Assembly: GCA_965223825.1 (NCBI GenBank)
Contig: OZ245018.1
Span: 372,001-436,000 of the forward strand
Source of the DNA: CAJXQU01 sp965223825
GTDB taxonomy: Bacteria > Pseudomonadota > Gammaproteobacteria > CAJXQU01
Direction of reading: 5' to 3'
Length of the DNA: 64,000 bases
Shown: piece after piece, positions 37,707-46,764 of the stretch
How positions within the stretch are numbered: position 1 is the first letter of the stretch
How the letters are laid out: every line of letters starts with the position of its first letter
The notes under the pieces: model-generated
What the model saw: the letters and a program-made list of their open reading frames with translations, nothing else
Databases searched by the model: none
What the model was told of the DNA's origin: nothing
Translations under genes and position numbers: made by a program

Positions 37707-37901
37707 GTGATATCTGAGAAAGTTCTTTTATTTGTTTTAAGGATCTGGAAATTTTCAAAGCAAAAAGGCCGTGACAAATGCAAAAACGTCAATGTCCACT
37801 TTCTTGTTTGGATGACTGAATCTTTAGATAAAGAGGTCTCTCGATTCGGTGTGAGTCGGCAATCGATTATCAAAGTTTGGATGTCAGAGAGAGTGCAGTG
37901 A
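37707..37901 (+). pseudogene. decayed CopG/BrnA-type antitoxin gene
   Basis: The C-terminal 35 codons read KNVNVHFLVWMTESLDKEV and then RFGVSRQSIIKVWMSERV, the ribbon-helix-helix end of CopG/BrnA-like antitoxins. Upstream the expected family segment appears in another frame from 37742 (DLEIFKAKRP, then a TGA at 37772-37774, then QMQKR), so a frameshift near 37785 and an in-frame stop have broken it. No toxin gene remains beside it. The surrounding sequence is AT-rich. Confidence 0.7.
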
Positions 37902-37980
37902 GGGGCTTATAAGCAGATGCCCCAACCAATCACTGAAAGTGGTTGAGTTTACAGGTTATCGAGAAGAATAGTGAAAAAAA

Positions 37981-38003
37981 CGCCCCATAAATGGGGCGTT
38001 TTT
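37981..38003. terminator. bidirectional intrinsic terminator after the TonB receptor gene
   Basis: CGCCCCAT (37981-37988), AA loop, ATGGGGCG (37991-37998), with T-run after and A-run before. It lies 30 bp past the stop of the minus-strand receptor gene. Confidence 0.9.
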
Positions 38004-38029
38004 GTTTTCAGATTAACCCAGAAGAATGG

Positions 38030-40087
38030 TTATTCTCCAAAGTTATATCGCATGGTGATACCGGCATACATGTTACGCACAGGAGCGGCTTCGTAGTATC
38101 GGCCGCCGAAGGCATTTAGACGAATGTTGGAGAAGTATTCTTCATCAAAAATGTTATTAATGCCGATGAAGGGACTGATCTCCCAGTCGCCGAATTGGCC
38201 GTCGATACCGGCGCGTAAGTTGGCGACATTGTAGTTATCAACTTGCTCGGTGTTCGCGTCATTTGCGTATAAGCTGCCGACGTGAAGCACATCGAATACC
38301 GCATAAGCCCCACTTGCGTGATAGTAAGAAAGCTCAGCAAAGAATTGATGTTCTGGCACGCCGGGAATAGCGTTACCGCTGAAGTTTTCAAACTGATCGT
38401 ATTCGAAGTTTGAGTAGGTGTAAGCCACGCTGGCAGTCAAACCTTTAATAAATGACGGCTGATAGGAGAAGGCTGCTTCGACACCGTCGCGGGTGGATGA
38501 GCCTGCATTTTCGAAAAATTCCCAACCAGTGTTATCTTCACGCGGCACTAGCTCATTTTCGACATCAATATGGTAGATAGCAACGTCGTAACTGATCTGC
38601 CCCGGCAATAATCCTTTCACACCAATCTCATAGTTATCCGCCGTTTGTGCATCTAGGCCGGTATTGAAGCCTGCTGCATTGGCTGAGGTTGGTCGTAATT
38701 CGGTCGTGGTGGGTGTTTCAAATGATGTTGAATACGTTGCGTAGACATTCACAGCTTGTATCGGACTCCATAATAAGCTGACGCGAGGGGTTAGTTCATC
38801 AAAGCTTAAGCTGCCGGAATCATCCCGTGCATCGCTGAGGTAATTATCAGTAACATCAAACTGCACGTCGTCATAACGCAAGCCCAATGTTAGCTCGATA
38901 TTTTCCGTCAGTGCGGTTTCGTTCTGGACATAGATACCGTAACTGGTGACTTCTTCGTTCTGATCAAGAAACAGTGAGCCAGCAGGAGCGGTGGCATCAT
39001 TCCAACGCAGGCGGTCATCATCTTGCTTATCGATATCGAAACCGACGATCGTGCGGTTTGCGTGGCCGAAAAGTGTGTCGGTGTAGGTGTAGTCACCGCC
39101 GCCGCCGAAGAAGAAACGATCAAACTCGACACGATGCCCGTTTGGGAAGAGCGGTAAGCGGTTACGGAAATCTTTCCATACGTAGTAATTACGTAGGCGT
39201 AATTTATGATTGTCGTTGATCTTATGCTCTAAAATGAATCCGGCTTTTTGTTGATCAAACTCTTCACCCGCGTCAACGCTGACATTTAGGCCACGCGCAG
39301 CACGTCGATCAGCCATCGCATCAGCCAATGTGACACCGCCAGGGTCTTGTGAAATAGGTGAGTTCACGGCATTGAGGATCACGGTCAGATTAGTGTCTGG
39401 GGTAAAGTCATACTTAAATTTGGAGTTGATCAAGCTTAATTCATTTTCAGAAAAGTCTCGGTAACCATCGAGCTGCAGGTGTGAAGCGTTAAGAAAATAA
39501 TTCAAGTTGCCGGTCTGGCCGCCTGTTTTCACCTGTTCTTTATTAAAGCCATGCTCACCAGCCATGATGGTGCCTTCGATAAACGGTGTTTCAGGCCCAT
39601 CTTCCGTATAGATGTTGATCGCACCGCCGGATGACGAACCGTAAAGCGATGAAATCGGACTACGCGTCACTTCGATACGCTTAGCGGATCCGAGATCAAT
39701 ATCATCTACCCCCCCTTGGCCATCTGGCAGTGTGGAAGGAATACCGTCTTGGAAAATCTTCACACCACGAATACCAAATGCTGCACGAGCGCCGAAGCCT
39801 CGGATTGAGACACGTAAATCTTGCGAGAAGTTATAGCGGTTTTGGAAGAAAATGCCCGGAATTTTATTTAAAGACTCGTCCAAGCCGAGTTGTTGTGTAC
39901 CGAGTTGGATGTCGTCCTGATCGACTGAGCCAATCGCAGCGGGTACTTCGTATTGGCTTTCGTCAACGCGTGTTGATTCAACCGAAATGTCCTGCAGTTC
40001 ATAAGGTTCTGCCGCCTGCAAAGACAGTGGCTGACCGCCGATCAGGCCAGCGCCTGCGAGTGCGTAGCCAAGTTTAATTCGTTTCAT
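38030..40087 (-). CDS. TonB-dependent receptor, PqqU/YncD-like
   Basis: 685 aa outer-membrane protein: signal peptide (about 1-26), plug domain and 22-strand barrel. The plug passages QNRYNFSQDLRVSIRGFG and IPSTLPDGQGGVDDIDLGSA, and the C-terminal FGGRYYEAAPVRNMYAGITM, align closely from memory with E. coli YncD (PqqU), the pyrroloquinoline quinone importer. The last residue pattern is a barrel strand ending in NFGE. The organism encodes a quinoprotein dehydrogenase at 60.7 kb, which makes PQQ a sensible ligand. FecA-like siderophore receptors are the alternative, though no Fur box or riboswitch was seen upstream. Confidence 0.8.
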   Translation of the reverse strand: MKRIKLGYALAGAGLIGGQPLSLQAAEPYELQDISVESTRVDESQYEVPAAIGSVDQDDIQLGTQQLGLDESLNKIPGIFFQNRYNFSQDLRVSIRGFGARAAFGIRGVKIFQDGIPSTLPDGQGGVDDIDLGSAKRIEVTRSPISSLYGSSSGGAINIYTEDGPETPFIEGTIMAGEHGFNKEQVKTGGQTGNLNYFLNASHLQLDGYRDFSENELSLINSKFKYDFTPDTNLTVILNAVNSPISQDPGGVTLADAMADRRAARGLNVSVDAGEEFDQQKAGFILEHKINDNHKLRLRNYYVWKDFRNRLPLFPNGHRVEFDRFFFGGGGDYTYTDTLFGHANRTIVGFDIDKQDDDRLRWNDATAPAGSLFLDQNEEVTSYGIYVQNETALTENIELTLGLRYDDVQFDVTDNYLSDARDDSGSLSFDELTPRVSLLWSPIQAVNVYATYSTSFETPTTTELRPTSANAAGFNTGLDAQTADNYEIGVKGLLPGQISYDVAIYHIDVENELVPREDNTGWEFFENAGSSTRDGVEAAFSYQPSFIKGLTASVAYTYSNFEYDQFENFSGNAIPGVPEHQFFAELSYYHASGAYAVFDVLHVGSLYANDANTEQVDNYNVANLRAGIDGQFGDWEISPFIGINNIFDEEYFSNIRLNAFGGRYYEAAPVRNMYAGITMRYNFGE

Positions 40088-40357
40088 GCTAATTCGTCCT
40101 CTCCACTTGGGAATGTATTCTTTAAATAATGTAAACCGCAGCGTTTATTATTTTTGTTGGCTGCAACAACGTTACCTAGCAAGCGGCGCGCCGTCTTTGA
40201 AGGGAGCGCTAGTGTATTGATTTTATTAGGGTTGTAAAGGTAATGATGACGAGGATTGGATAAATGATGGTCGTAATCAGCCAGATCGAATGTGAGATTG
40301 CGTCTTAACAACCAGTTATATCCACCCGAAATGTGTATCTACAGGTATACTAAGGTC

Positions 40358-40918
40358 ATGACAGAATTTGATCTGACCGGACAATTCCTGATTGCGATGC
40401 CTTCCCTGTCTGATCCGGAATTTCACCAAACGGTGACCTATCTTTGTGCGCACTCCGATGAAGGAGCGATGGGCATTATCCTTAATCGACCGATGACCGT
40501 TGGGCTGGGAGAAATCCTTTCACAGATGCAATTGCCGCCCATTGAGCCGGAGATCGAGCAGATTCAAGTCTTCCAAGGCGGGCCGATGCAGCAAGATCGC
40601 GGCATTATAATCCACGAGCCACCCAGCCAATGGGATTCTACGATTAGCGTGACCGATAAGCTCGGTGTGGCAACATCACGCGATATTCTCGAAGCCATCT
40701 CGCAAGGTTCTGGCCCTCAACGCAGTTTTATCGCTTTAGGGTTTGCTAGTTGGGACGCTGGCCAGCTTGAGCAGGAATTAGCTGAAAATTGCTGGTTAAA
40801 TAGCCCCGCAGATACGTCGATCATTTTTGATGTCCCGGCGGACCAGCGCTGGCAAGCCGCGACGGCCTTGCTCGGTGTCGACTTCCATCAAATTTCTTGG
40901 GATGCAGGCCACGCATGA
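40358..40918 (+). CDS. yqgE: UPF0301 YqgE/AlgH family protein
   Basis: 186 aa from the ATG at 40358 (MTEFDLTGQFLIAMPSL); a longer frame from 40292 is not used. Signatures are FHQTVTYLCAHSDEGAMGIILNRP, VFQGGPMQQDRGIIIH and ALGFASWDAGQLEQELAENCWL. The biochemical role is not settled. It precedes ruvX with an ATGA overlap, the standard gammaproteobacterial order. Confidence 0.95.
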   Translation: MTEFDLTGQFLIAMPSLSDPEFHQTVTYLCAHSDEGAMGIILNRPMTVGLGEILSQMQLPPIEPEIEQIQVFQGGPMQQDRGIIIHEPPSQWDSTISVTDKLGVATSRDILEAISQGSGPQRSFIALGFASWDAGQLEQELAENCWLNSPADTSIIFDVPADQRWQAATALLGVDFHQISWDAGHA

Positions 40919-41343
40919 GTCCGACGATCGGGCGCGAGCAACCGATTGAGACGTTGCTTGCATTTGATTTCGGCGAAAAACGCATAGGGGTCGCCAGTGG
41001 ACAATTGATCAGCCGCAGCGCCACGCCGTTGACCGTTCTCAAAGTGAAAAACTGGCAGATTGACTGGCCCGGCATTACTCATCTGATCGACGAGTGGAAA
41101 CCGGACGCGCTCGTGGTGGGGATGCCGACAAATTACCAAGGTGAAGAATTCGGCCTAGCTGAACGGGTTAAGCGATTTTGTCGACAACTTGAAGGGCGTT
41201 ATCGTTTGCCGGTCTTCACGATGAATGAGAATCTATCTTCCGTTGAAGCGCGTTACCGAATGGATGGCAATACCACGCAAAATCCACTTGACGCTTACGC
41301 CGCGCAAGTTATCCTTGAAAGCTGGATTGAGGAGCACAGCTGA
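40915..41343 (+). CDS. ruvX: Holliday junction resolvase-like / pre-16S rRNA nuclease
   Basis: 142 aa from the ATG at 40915 overlapping the yqgE stop. RNase H-fold signatures are LLAFDFGEKRIGVASGQ, DALVVGMPTNYQGEEFG, TMNENLSSVEARYRM and DAYAAQVILESWI. The acidic residues D, E and D of the active site are all present. YqgF proteins process the 5' end of 16S rRNA; resolvase activity is the older proposal. Confidence 0.95.
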   Translation: MSPTIGREQPIETLLAFDFGEKRIGVASGQLISRSATPLTVLKVKNWQIDWPGITHLIDEWKPDALVVGMPTNYQGEEFGLAERVKRFCRQLEGRYRLPVFTMNENLSSVEARYRMDGNTTQNPLDAYAAQVILESWIEEHS

Positions 41344-41346
41344 GAT

Positions 41347-41859
41347 ATGCAACCATTGGATCACGATGCCATCACCACTGTAATTGATGAGATGGCCACC
41401 TCGCTTTCGGCCTTTTTGAAAGCACGTAAACGTAAAAACATAATTATTATTGGTGTGCACACCGGTGGTGTTTGGATCGCCGAAGAGCTACATAAGCGAC
41501 TCAAGGTGAAGCAACCGCTCGGCGAATTAAATATCGCCTTTTACCGCGATGATTTTAGTCGCATCGGCATGCATCCCAGCGTGAAACCATCTAATCTGCC
41601 GTCTGAAGTAGATGAGCAGCATGTGATTTTGGTGGACGATATTTTATATACCGGTCGTACCGTGCGTGCTGCGCTCAATGAGATTTTTGATTATGGACGC
41701 CCCGCTAGTGTGACACTTGCGGTGTTAGTGGATCGTGGTCAACACGAACTACCGTTCAAAGCGGACATCGCTGGCACGACGATCAGTCTCGATGATGGCG
41801 AGCACATAAAACTCCAGCGCAAGGACGACGCCCTTTCTCTTTCTGTGGTCACAAAATAA
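41347..41859 (+). CDS. pyrR: bifunctional pyr operon regulator / uracil phosphoribosyltransferase
   Basis: 170 aa phosphoribosyltransferase with the PRPP loop HVILVDDILYTGRTVRAAL. In Gram-positive bacteria PyrR binds pyr mRNA; in Pseudomonas-type operons a pyrR-pyrB-pyrC' order occurs as here. It lies 3 bp after ruvX and 3 bp before pyrB. No anti-terminator hairpin was recognised next to it, so a regulatory role cannot be confirmed from sequence. Confidence 0.94.
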   Translation: MQPLDHDAITTVIDEMATSLSAFLKARKRKNIIIIGVHTGGVWIAEELHKRLKVKQPLGELNIAFYRDDFSRIGMHPSVKPSNLPSEVDEQHVILVDDILYTGRTVRAALNEIFDYGRPASVTLAVLVDRGQHELPFKADIAGTTISLDDGEHIKLQRKDDALSLSVVTK

Positions 41860-41862
41860 CCC

Positions 41863-42822
41863 ATGTCTGCGAACAATATTCAACTTGATAAATCCGGTCG
41901 TCTGAAACATTTTCTGACGACGGAATGCCTGAGTAAAGAATTACTGACCGAAATCCTCGATACTGCCGAAAACTTTGCCGGTGTGGGTGAACGTGCGGTA
42001 AAAAAAGTCCCGTTGTTGCGCGGCAAAACCATTGCGAACCTTTTCTTTGAGCCCAGCACGCGTACGCGAACCACTTTCGAACTGGCGGCTAAGCGACTTT
42101 CAGCGGATGTATTGAATATCAATATCGAGGCCTCCGCCACAAAAAAAGGTGAATCCTTACAAGACACGTTACACACGTTGGAGGCGATGCACTGCGATAT
42201 GTTTGTTGTGCGCCATGCAGACAGTGGTGCAGCGCATTTTATTGCATCAATGGTCTCACCGCATGTGCACGTGGTGAATGCCGGGGACGGTCGTCATGCG
42301 CACCCAACCCAAGCGATGCTTGATGCGTTCACCATTCGTCGACATAAGGGCTCGTTGGAAGGCTTGAAGGTTGCGATCATCGGAGACATTTTGCATTCAC
42401 GTGTGGCGCGTTCAGAAATTCATGCGTTCACGACTTTAGGTGCAGAAGAGGTCCGCGTGATCGGGCCGAAAACCTTAATCCCCGCCTACATTGAAACAAT
42501 GGGCGTGACCGTTTTCCATAGTATGGAAGCCGGTCTTGAAGGTGTGGATGTTGTGATCATGCTGCGGCTCCAAAATGAACGTATGAATGGCAGTTTGTTA
42601 CCGAGTGCCGATGAATTCTTTACCATGTACGGATTAACAGAAAAACGTTTGCAGTACGCCGATAACCAAGCAATCGTTATGCATCCCGGCCCGATCAATC
42701 GTGGGGTGGAAATTGACTCCGCCGTCGCGGATGGACCGCGGTCTGTCATTCTTGAGCAAGTCAGTTACGGAATTGCGATCAGGATGGCAGTGATGTCTAT
42801 GTGCATGGGGAGCGCAAAATGA
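41863..42822 (+). CDS. pyrB: aspartate carbamoyltransferase catalytic subunit
   Basis: 319 aa. It makes N-carbamoyl-L-aspartate, the first committed pyrimidine step. The carbamoyl-phosphate motif is FFEPSTRTRTTFELAAKRL, with HPTQAMLDAFTI and the late MHPGPINRGVEID. No pyrI follows; the next gene encodes a dihydroorotase-like protein, as in the ATCase-PyrC' complex of pseudomonads. It overlaps that gene by 4 bp. Confidence 0.97.
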   Translation: MSANNIQLDKSGRLKHFLTTECLSKELLTEILDTAENFAGVGERAVKKVPLLRGKTIANLFFEPSTRTRTTFELAAKRLSADVLNINIEASATKKGESLQDTLHTLEAMHCDMFVVRHADSGAAHFIASMVSPHVHVVNAGDGRHAHPTQAMLDAFTIRRHKGSLEGLKVAIIGDILHSRVARSEIHAFTTLGAEEVRVIGPKTLIPAYIETMGVTVFHSMEAGLEGVDVVIMLRLQNERMNGSLLPSADEFFTMYGLTEKRLQYADNQAIVMHPGPINRGVEIDSAVADGPRSVILEQVSYGIAIRMAVMSMCMGSAK

Positions 42823-44093
42823 GCATTTGTATTAGCAAAGGCCGTGTGATTGATCCGGCCAGTGGTTTTGATGACGTCGCGAATGTTTATCTCAATAAGG
42901 GACAGATTGTTGCAATCGGTCGAAAACCCAGCGGACTTGAGGTCAAGAAGGAGATTGATGCGAGCGGCTTATGGGTGTTGCCTGGCTTAGTCGATCTGAG
43001 TGCGCGTTTACGGGAACCGGGTGATAACTGCTGCGCGAATATTGCCTCTGAAACGCGTGCGGCCAGTGCTGGGGGGATTACGAGTTTATGCTGCCCGCCG
43101 GATACACAACCAATCATCGACAGTACCAGCGTGGTTGATCGCATTCAGCGTCGCGTTGCGGATAGCGGTAAAACGAAAGTATATTGTCTCGGTGCGTTGA
43201 CGCAAGGTTTGCAGGGTACGCATTTAGCGGAAATGTATACGCTCAAACAATCCGGCTGTATCGGTGTGAGTAATGCGCTGGTACCGGTAAAAGATGCGGA
43301 AGTCATGCGGCGCGCATTCGAATACGCAGCAACCTGTGATTTAACGGTTTTTCTGCATCCAGAAGATGCCTATCTTGGTGGAGGTTTCATGCATCAAGGT
43401 GCCTACAGTACGCGCATGGGAATTGCGGCGAGTCCAGAATCGGCTGAAACGGTCGCCATCGCACGCGATCTGATTTTGCTCGAAGAAACCGGCGCACGCG
43501 GACACTTTTGCCATCTCTCCAGCGCACGCAGTGTGGAGATGATCCGACAAGCGCAACAACGTGGTATGCAGGTTACTGCCGATGTGAGTATTCACCATCT
43601 GCACTTCACGCATAAAGACGCGGAAGATTACAATAGTTATAGCCATGTTATTCCCCCATTTCGCCATCATACGGATCAGGACGCGTTACTCGCAGGCATT
43701 GCTGATGGCACGATCACGGCAATTTCGTCTGATCATCATCCGCATGATCACGATGAAAAAACCGCACCGTTCACTGTGACAGAGGCTGGCGCATCTGCGC
43801 TCGATCTGCTTTTGCCATTAACCTACTCGCTGATCGCGCAAGGTAAACTGAACGTAATGACCGCACTCAGCGCCGTGACAGATCACCCCGCCAACGTATT
43901 GGGTCTTTCAGCGGGACAGTTACAAGTGGATGGTGTTGCAGATCTGTGCTTGTTTAATCCTGAAGCGGAATGGACAGTTAGCGCAGAAAGTTTGATCAGC
44001 GAAGGTAAAAATACGCCAATGCTTGGAAGAACATTAACAGGACGTGTAACGCAGACTTTTCTCGATGGAAAATCCGTGTTCAAGAAAAGATAA
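42819..44093 (+). CDS. pyrX: inactive dihydroorotase-like ATCase partner (PyrC')
   Basis: 424 aa from the ATG at 42819 overlapping the pyrB stop. The amidohydrolase fold is clear (LPGLVDLSARLREPGD, SSDHHPHDHDEK, HPANVLGL). The first metal motif, normally D-x-H-x-H, reads DLSAR, so S61 and R63 replace both zinc-binding His residues. This is the state of Pseudomonas PyrC', which has no dihydroorotase activity but is needed to assemble class A ATCase. A true dihydroorotase should be elsewhere in the genome. Confidence 0.88.
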   Translation: MSICISKGRVIDPASGFDDVANVYLNKGQIVAIGRKPSGLEVKKEIDASGLWVLPGLVDLSARLREPGDNCCANIASETRAASAGGITSLCCPPDTQPIIDSTSVVDRIQRRVADSGKTKVYCLGALTQGLQGTHLAEMYTLKQSGCIGVSNALVPVKDAEVMRRAFEYAATCDLTVFLHPEDAYLGGGFMHQGAYSTRMGIAASPESAETVAIARDLILLEETGARGHFCHLSSARSVEMIRQAQQRGMQVTADVSIHHLHFTHKDAEDYNSYSHVIPPFRHHTDQDALLAGIADGTITAISSDHHPHDHDEKTAPFTVTEAGASALDLLLPLTYSLIAQGKLNVMTALSAVTDHPANVLGLSAGQLQVDGVADLCLFNPEAEWTVSAESLISEGKNTPMLGRTLTGRVTQTFLDGKSVFKKR

Positions 44094-44096
44094 GTT

Positions 44097-44975
44097 ATGA
44101 CGCAATCACACCGAAACACCATATTTGTTGAAGACGCGACAGTGATCGAGCATACCGCTTATGAAGGCGATCAGTTCTTCATCCGCTTGTATGCGCCTAA
44201 GACCGCCGCGAAAGCCTTGCCCGGCGCGTTTGTACATTTGCGTTGTGATGACGAGTTGCCCATGCGTCGGCCAATGTCGTTGATGCGAGTGAATGCAGAT
44301 AAAGGTGAGGTGGATATTCTATATAAGCGACACGGTTACGGAACCGGCTTACTTGCGAAACAAGAAAAGGGCGCGATCTTAAGCATGATGGGCCCAATTG
44401 GCTTACCGTTTAAATTAACGGGGTATCGTCAACGTCCATTGCTGATCGGCGGTGGTGTCGGTATGCCACCGATGGTGTACTTGTCAGAACATCTCAAAGC
44501 ATGTGGTGAAGCGGTACAACCGTTCGTTATTTTAGGCTCAGAAGTCCCATTTCCGTTCACCTCACGGCCATCGCAAATTATGGTGAAAGGGTTACCGGAC
44601 GGTGTGATCGGTAGTATGCCCTTACTGGATGATTGGGGGATCGCATCGCGGTTGGCGAGTTTACAAGGTTACGCCGGTTGCTTTGATGGCTACGTGACGG
44701 ATCTGGCGCGTCGATGGTTGGATACTTTATCCGACCAGGGTCGTGCGGAAGTGGAAATTTTTAGCTGTGGTCCAACGCCGATGTTAAAAGCCGTACAAGC
44801 ACTTGCTGCTGAATACGATCTTCCGTGTCAGATCTCTCTTGAAGAATACATGGCTTGTGCGGTCGGCGGTTGTGCGGGTTGTGTCGTCGAAGTAAAGACC
44901 GACGATGGTCCTGCGATGAAACGTGTGTGTGTCGACGGGCCGGTGTTTGAAGCGAAGTCGGTTGTCTTCCCATAG
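44097..44975 (+). CDS. dihydroorotate dehydrogenase electron-transfer subunit-like (PyrK family)
   Basis: 292 aa flavin/iron-sulfur reductase. The FAD-binding domain shows LPMRRPMSLMRVN, the NAD-binding domain LLIGGGVGMPPMVYLSEHL, and the C-terminal 2Fe-2S site MACAVGGCAGCVVEV with a later VCVDGPVF Cys. In PyrK this passes electrons from PyrDB to NAD. No pyrD is next to it, so the partner is uncertain, but its place in the pyr run supports the role. It begins 3 bp after pyrC'. Confidence 0.85.
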   Translation: MTQSHRNTIFVEDATVIEHTAYEGDQFFIRLYAPKTAAKALPGAFVHLRCDDELPMRRPMSLMRVNADKGEVDILYKRHGYGTGLLAKQEKGAILSMMGPIGLPFKLTGYRQRPLLIGGGVGMPPMVYLSEHLKACGEAVQPFVILGSEVPFPFTSRPSQIMVKGLPDGVIGSMPLLDDWGIASRLASLQGYAGCFDGYVTDLARRWLDTLSDQGRAEVEIFSCGPTPMLKAVQALAAEYDLPCQISLEEYMACAVGGCAGCVVEVKTDDGPAMKRVCVDGPVFEAKSVVFP

Positions 44976-45681
44976 TCGCGATCAGACACCCAATCACGCG
45001 ACCGAGGATGAACTCGTAAAACTGTCTCGTGGAAATTCACGATCAGTCAGCAGTAATCAGACCGGTGTTCATCCTGATCTCGCCTCGACGCTAACGCGTC
45101 ATCAGAACACGATTTATCAAAAGCCGATCGCAGATTACGCACAAATCATTCTCGATCAAATTGAGCAGCAGCGACAAGCGATTGGTGGACGGCTCATTTT
45201 AGACTCTGCTTGTGGAACTGGTGCGAGCTCGATCACGCTGGCGGAACAATTTCCGCATGATCTCATCGTGGGGATTGATCAGTCCGAATACCGACTCAAC
45301 AAACAAACGATCAAAAAAAATAATCTGTTATTTTTCCGTGCCGATCTCATCGATATTTGGTTATTGATGTCGCAGCAAGATTGGAAAATAGATCAACATT
45401 ATTTGCTTTACCCAAATCCGTGGCCAAAAAAGAAACACCTCAAACGTCGCTGGCATGGTCATCCGGTTTTTCCTGATATTCTCAAGATTAGCCAACAAAT
45501 TGAAGCGCGATCAAACTGGAAAACCTATCTTGACGAGTTGGCGCTTGCGGTGGAATTAATGACAGGGGATCGATGTCCGGTAGAAGTGATTACGCCGACA
45601 GAGCCACTCACGTTATTCGAAAAAAAATACTCAGAAAGTGGCCAAGTGGTTTTCTCATACCGTTGGGTGCGAGAATCATAA
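44962..45681 (+). CDS. TrmB-like SAM-dependent methyltransferase
   Basis: 239 aa from a TTG at 44962; GTG 44923 is the alternative and no ATG is available, so the start is uncertain. SSNQTGVHPDLASTLTRH and YLLYPNPWPKKKHLKRRWHGHPVF are diagnostic of the tRNA (guanine-46-N7) methyltransferase fold; the SAM site is LILDSACGTGASSITLAEQFP. Classical TrmB has a GCGxG-type motif, so this looks like a paralogue whose RNA target is not known. It overlaps the end of the pyrK-like gene. Confidence 0.78.
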   Translation: MSSHSRDQTPNHATEDELVKLSRGNSRSVSSNQTGVHPDLASTLTRHQNTIYQKPIADYAQIILDQIEQQRQAIGGRLILDSACGTGASSITLAEQFPHDLIVGIDQSEYRLNKQTIKKNNLLFFRADLIDIWLLMSQQDWKIDQHYLLYPNPWPKKKHLKRRWHGHPVFPDILKISQQIEARSNWKTYLDELALAVELMTGDRCPVEVITPTEPLTLFEKKYSESGQVVFSYRWVRES

Positions 45682-45786
45682 AAAGTGATCGATTTAGCTT
45701 TTGCAAAAAATATATCTTATTCAACCTGTTAATTATCGCGGTTGTGTTCCATTATATAAATTGACTCCTTTCGAGATGACCCTCGC

Positions 45787-46299
45787 ATGCAGCCTCCCAT
45801 CATTATCGATATTGAAGCGTCCGGTTTCGGAAAGGGCAGTTATCCAATCGAAGTCGGGTTTGTAAAAGCCTCAGGAGAAACTTGGTGTCGATTGATCAAG
45901 CCGGAACAGAACTGGTTGCACTGGGACGAAGGTGCGGAAAAACTTCATCATATTACACGCACGATTTTACGTCAGCATGGAAAACCTGCCGCAGCAATAG
46001 CCCAAGAACTCAACGATCAATTACAGAATCAAACTGTCTACAGTGATAGTTGGGCCCATGATTATGCTTGGATTTATCGATTGTTTGAGATCGCGGAAAC
46101 CTCACCGCATTTTAAATTTGAAGATTTGCGAAGCGTGCTTTCGCCACAGCAAGAGGCGATCTGGCATGCGACGAAGGATCGTGTGATTGAAGAAATTAAT
46201 GCAGATCGACACCGGGCGAGTACCGATGCAAAGGTGTTGCAAATGACTTGGATGAAAACGTATGAACTGAGTCAAAAGCTGGATCGTAAAGTTAGCTAA
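45787..46299 (+). CDS. DEDDh 3'-5' exonuclease-like protein
   Basis: 170 aa. The DEDDh signature is visible: D8 and E10 in IIDIEASGFG, D in YSDSWAHDYAWI, and H with D in HRASTDAKVL. It resembles small stand-alone DnaQ-fold exonucleases. No polymerase subunit context exists. Substrate unknown. Confidence 0.78.
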   Translation: MQPPIIIDIEASGFGKGSYPIEVGFVKASGETWCRLIKPEQNWLHWDEGAEKLHHITRTILRQHGKPAAAIAQELNDQLQNQTVYSDSWAHDYAWIYRLFEIAETSPHFKFEDLRSVLSPQQEAIWHATKDRVIEEINADRHRASTDAKVLQMTWMKTYELSQKLDRKVS

Positions 46300-46319
46300 A
46301 GAGTCAAATTTTTCTTAAC

Positions 46320-46709
46320 TCAAGCAAAGAAATAAATCACCACAACATAACGCAGCATTTTTCCGCTCGCGATAAAGAATACCGATTTCCAAAATGACAG
46401 ACGCAGCCAACCTGCCGCGACGCAAAGTGGATCACCGATAAGCGGTAACCAACTGAGCAGCAAGATCGGGCTACCGAAACGTCGAATGCGATCGATGGCT
46501 TGTTGCTGATTAGATTTTAACTTAGGAAGGTAATAGCCGATCCACCATGATGTGATCCCGCCGAGTGTATTACCGAGTGTCGCAATAACAATTAAGAGTA
46601 GGTTTGAGTTGTTATTGTTTTGCGCGATGACGCCGAGGGCGATTTCTGATCCGCCGGGGAGCAGTGTTGAAGCAAGAAACGCGCTGATGAAAAGCGCCCA
46701 TAAATCCAT
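46320..46709 (-). CDS. YqaA-family membrane protein
   Basis: 129 aa with four hydrophobic segments. TLLPGGSEIALG, LGNTLGGITSWWIGYYLP and FGSPILLLSWLPLIGDPLCVAAGWLRL are typical of YqaA, a short relative of the DedA/SNARE-associated family. The DedA group influences undecaprenyl-phosphate and phospholipid flipping; YqaA itself is not characterised well. Confidence 0.85.
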   Translation of the reverse strand: MDLWALFISAFLASTLLPGGSEIALGVIAQNNNNSNLLLIVIATLGNTLGGITSWWIGYYLPKLKSNQQQAIDRIRRFGSPILLLSWLPLIGDPLCVAAGWLRLSFWKSVFFIASGKMLRYVVVIYFFA

Positions 46710-46764
46710 TGTTAATCGATCGTTGTTAGATCCACATGATCAGTCATGCATTTTGTTTAAGGGT

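Noticed and set aside
40088..40357. Possible riboswitch upstream of the TonB receptor
   Set aside because: I looked for a cobalamin or TPP box on the minus strand and saw no convincing conserved segment; the intergenic region is AT-rich without clear structure.
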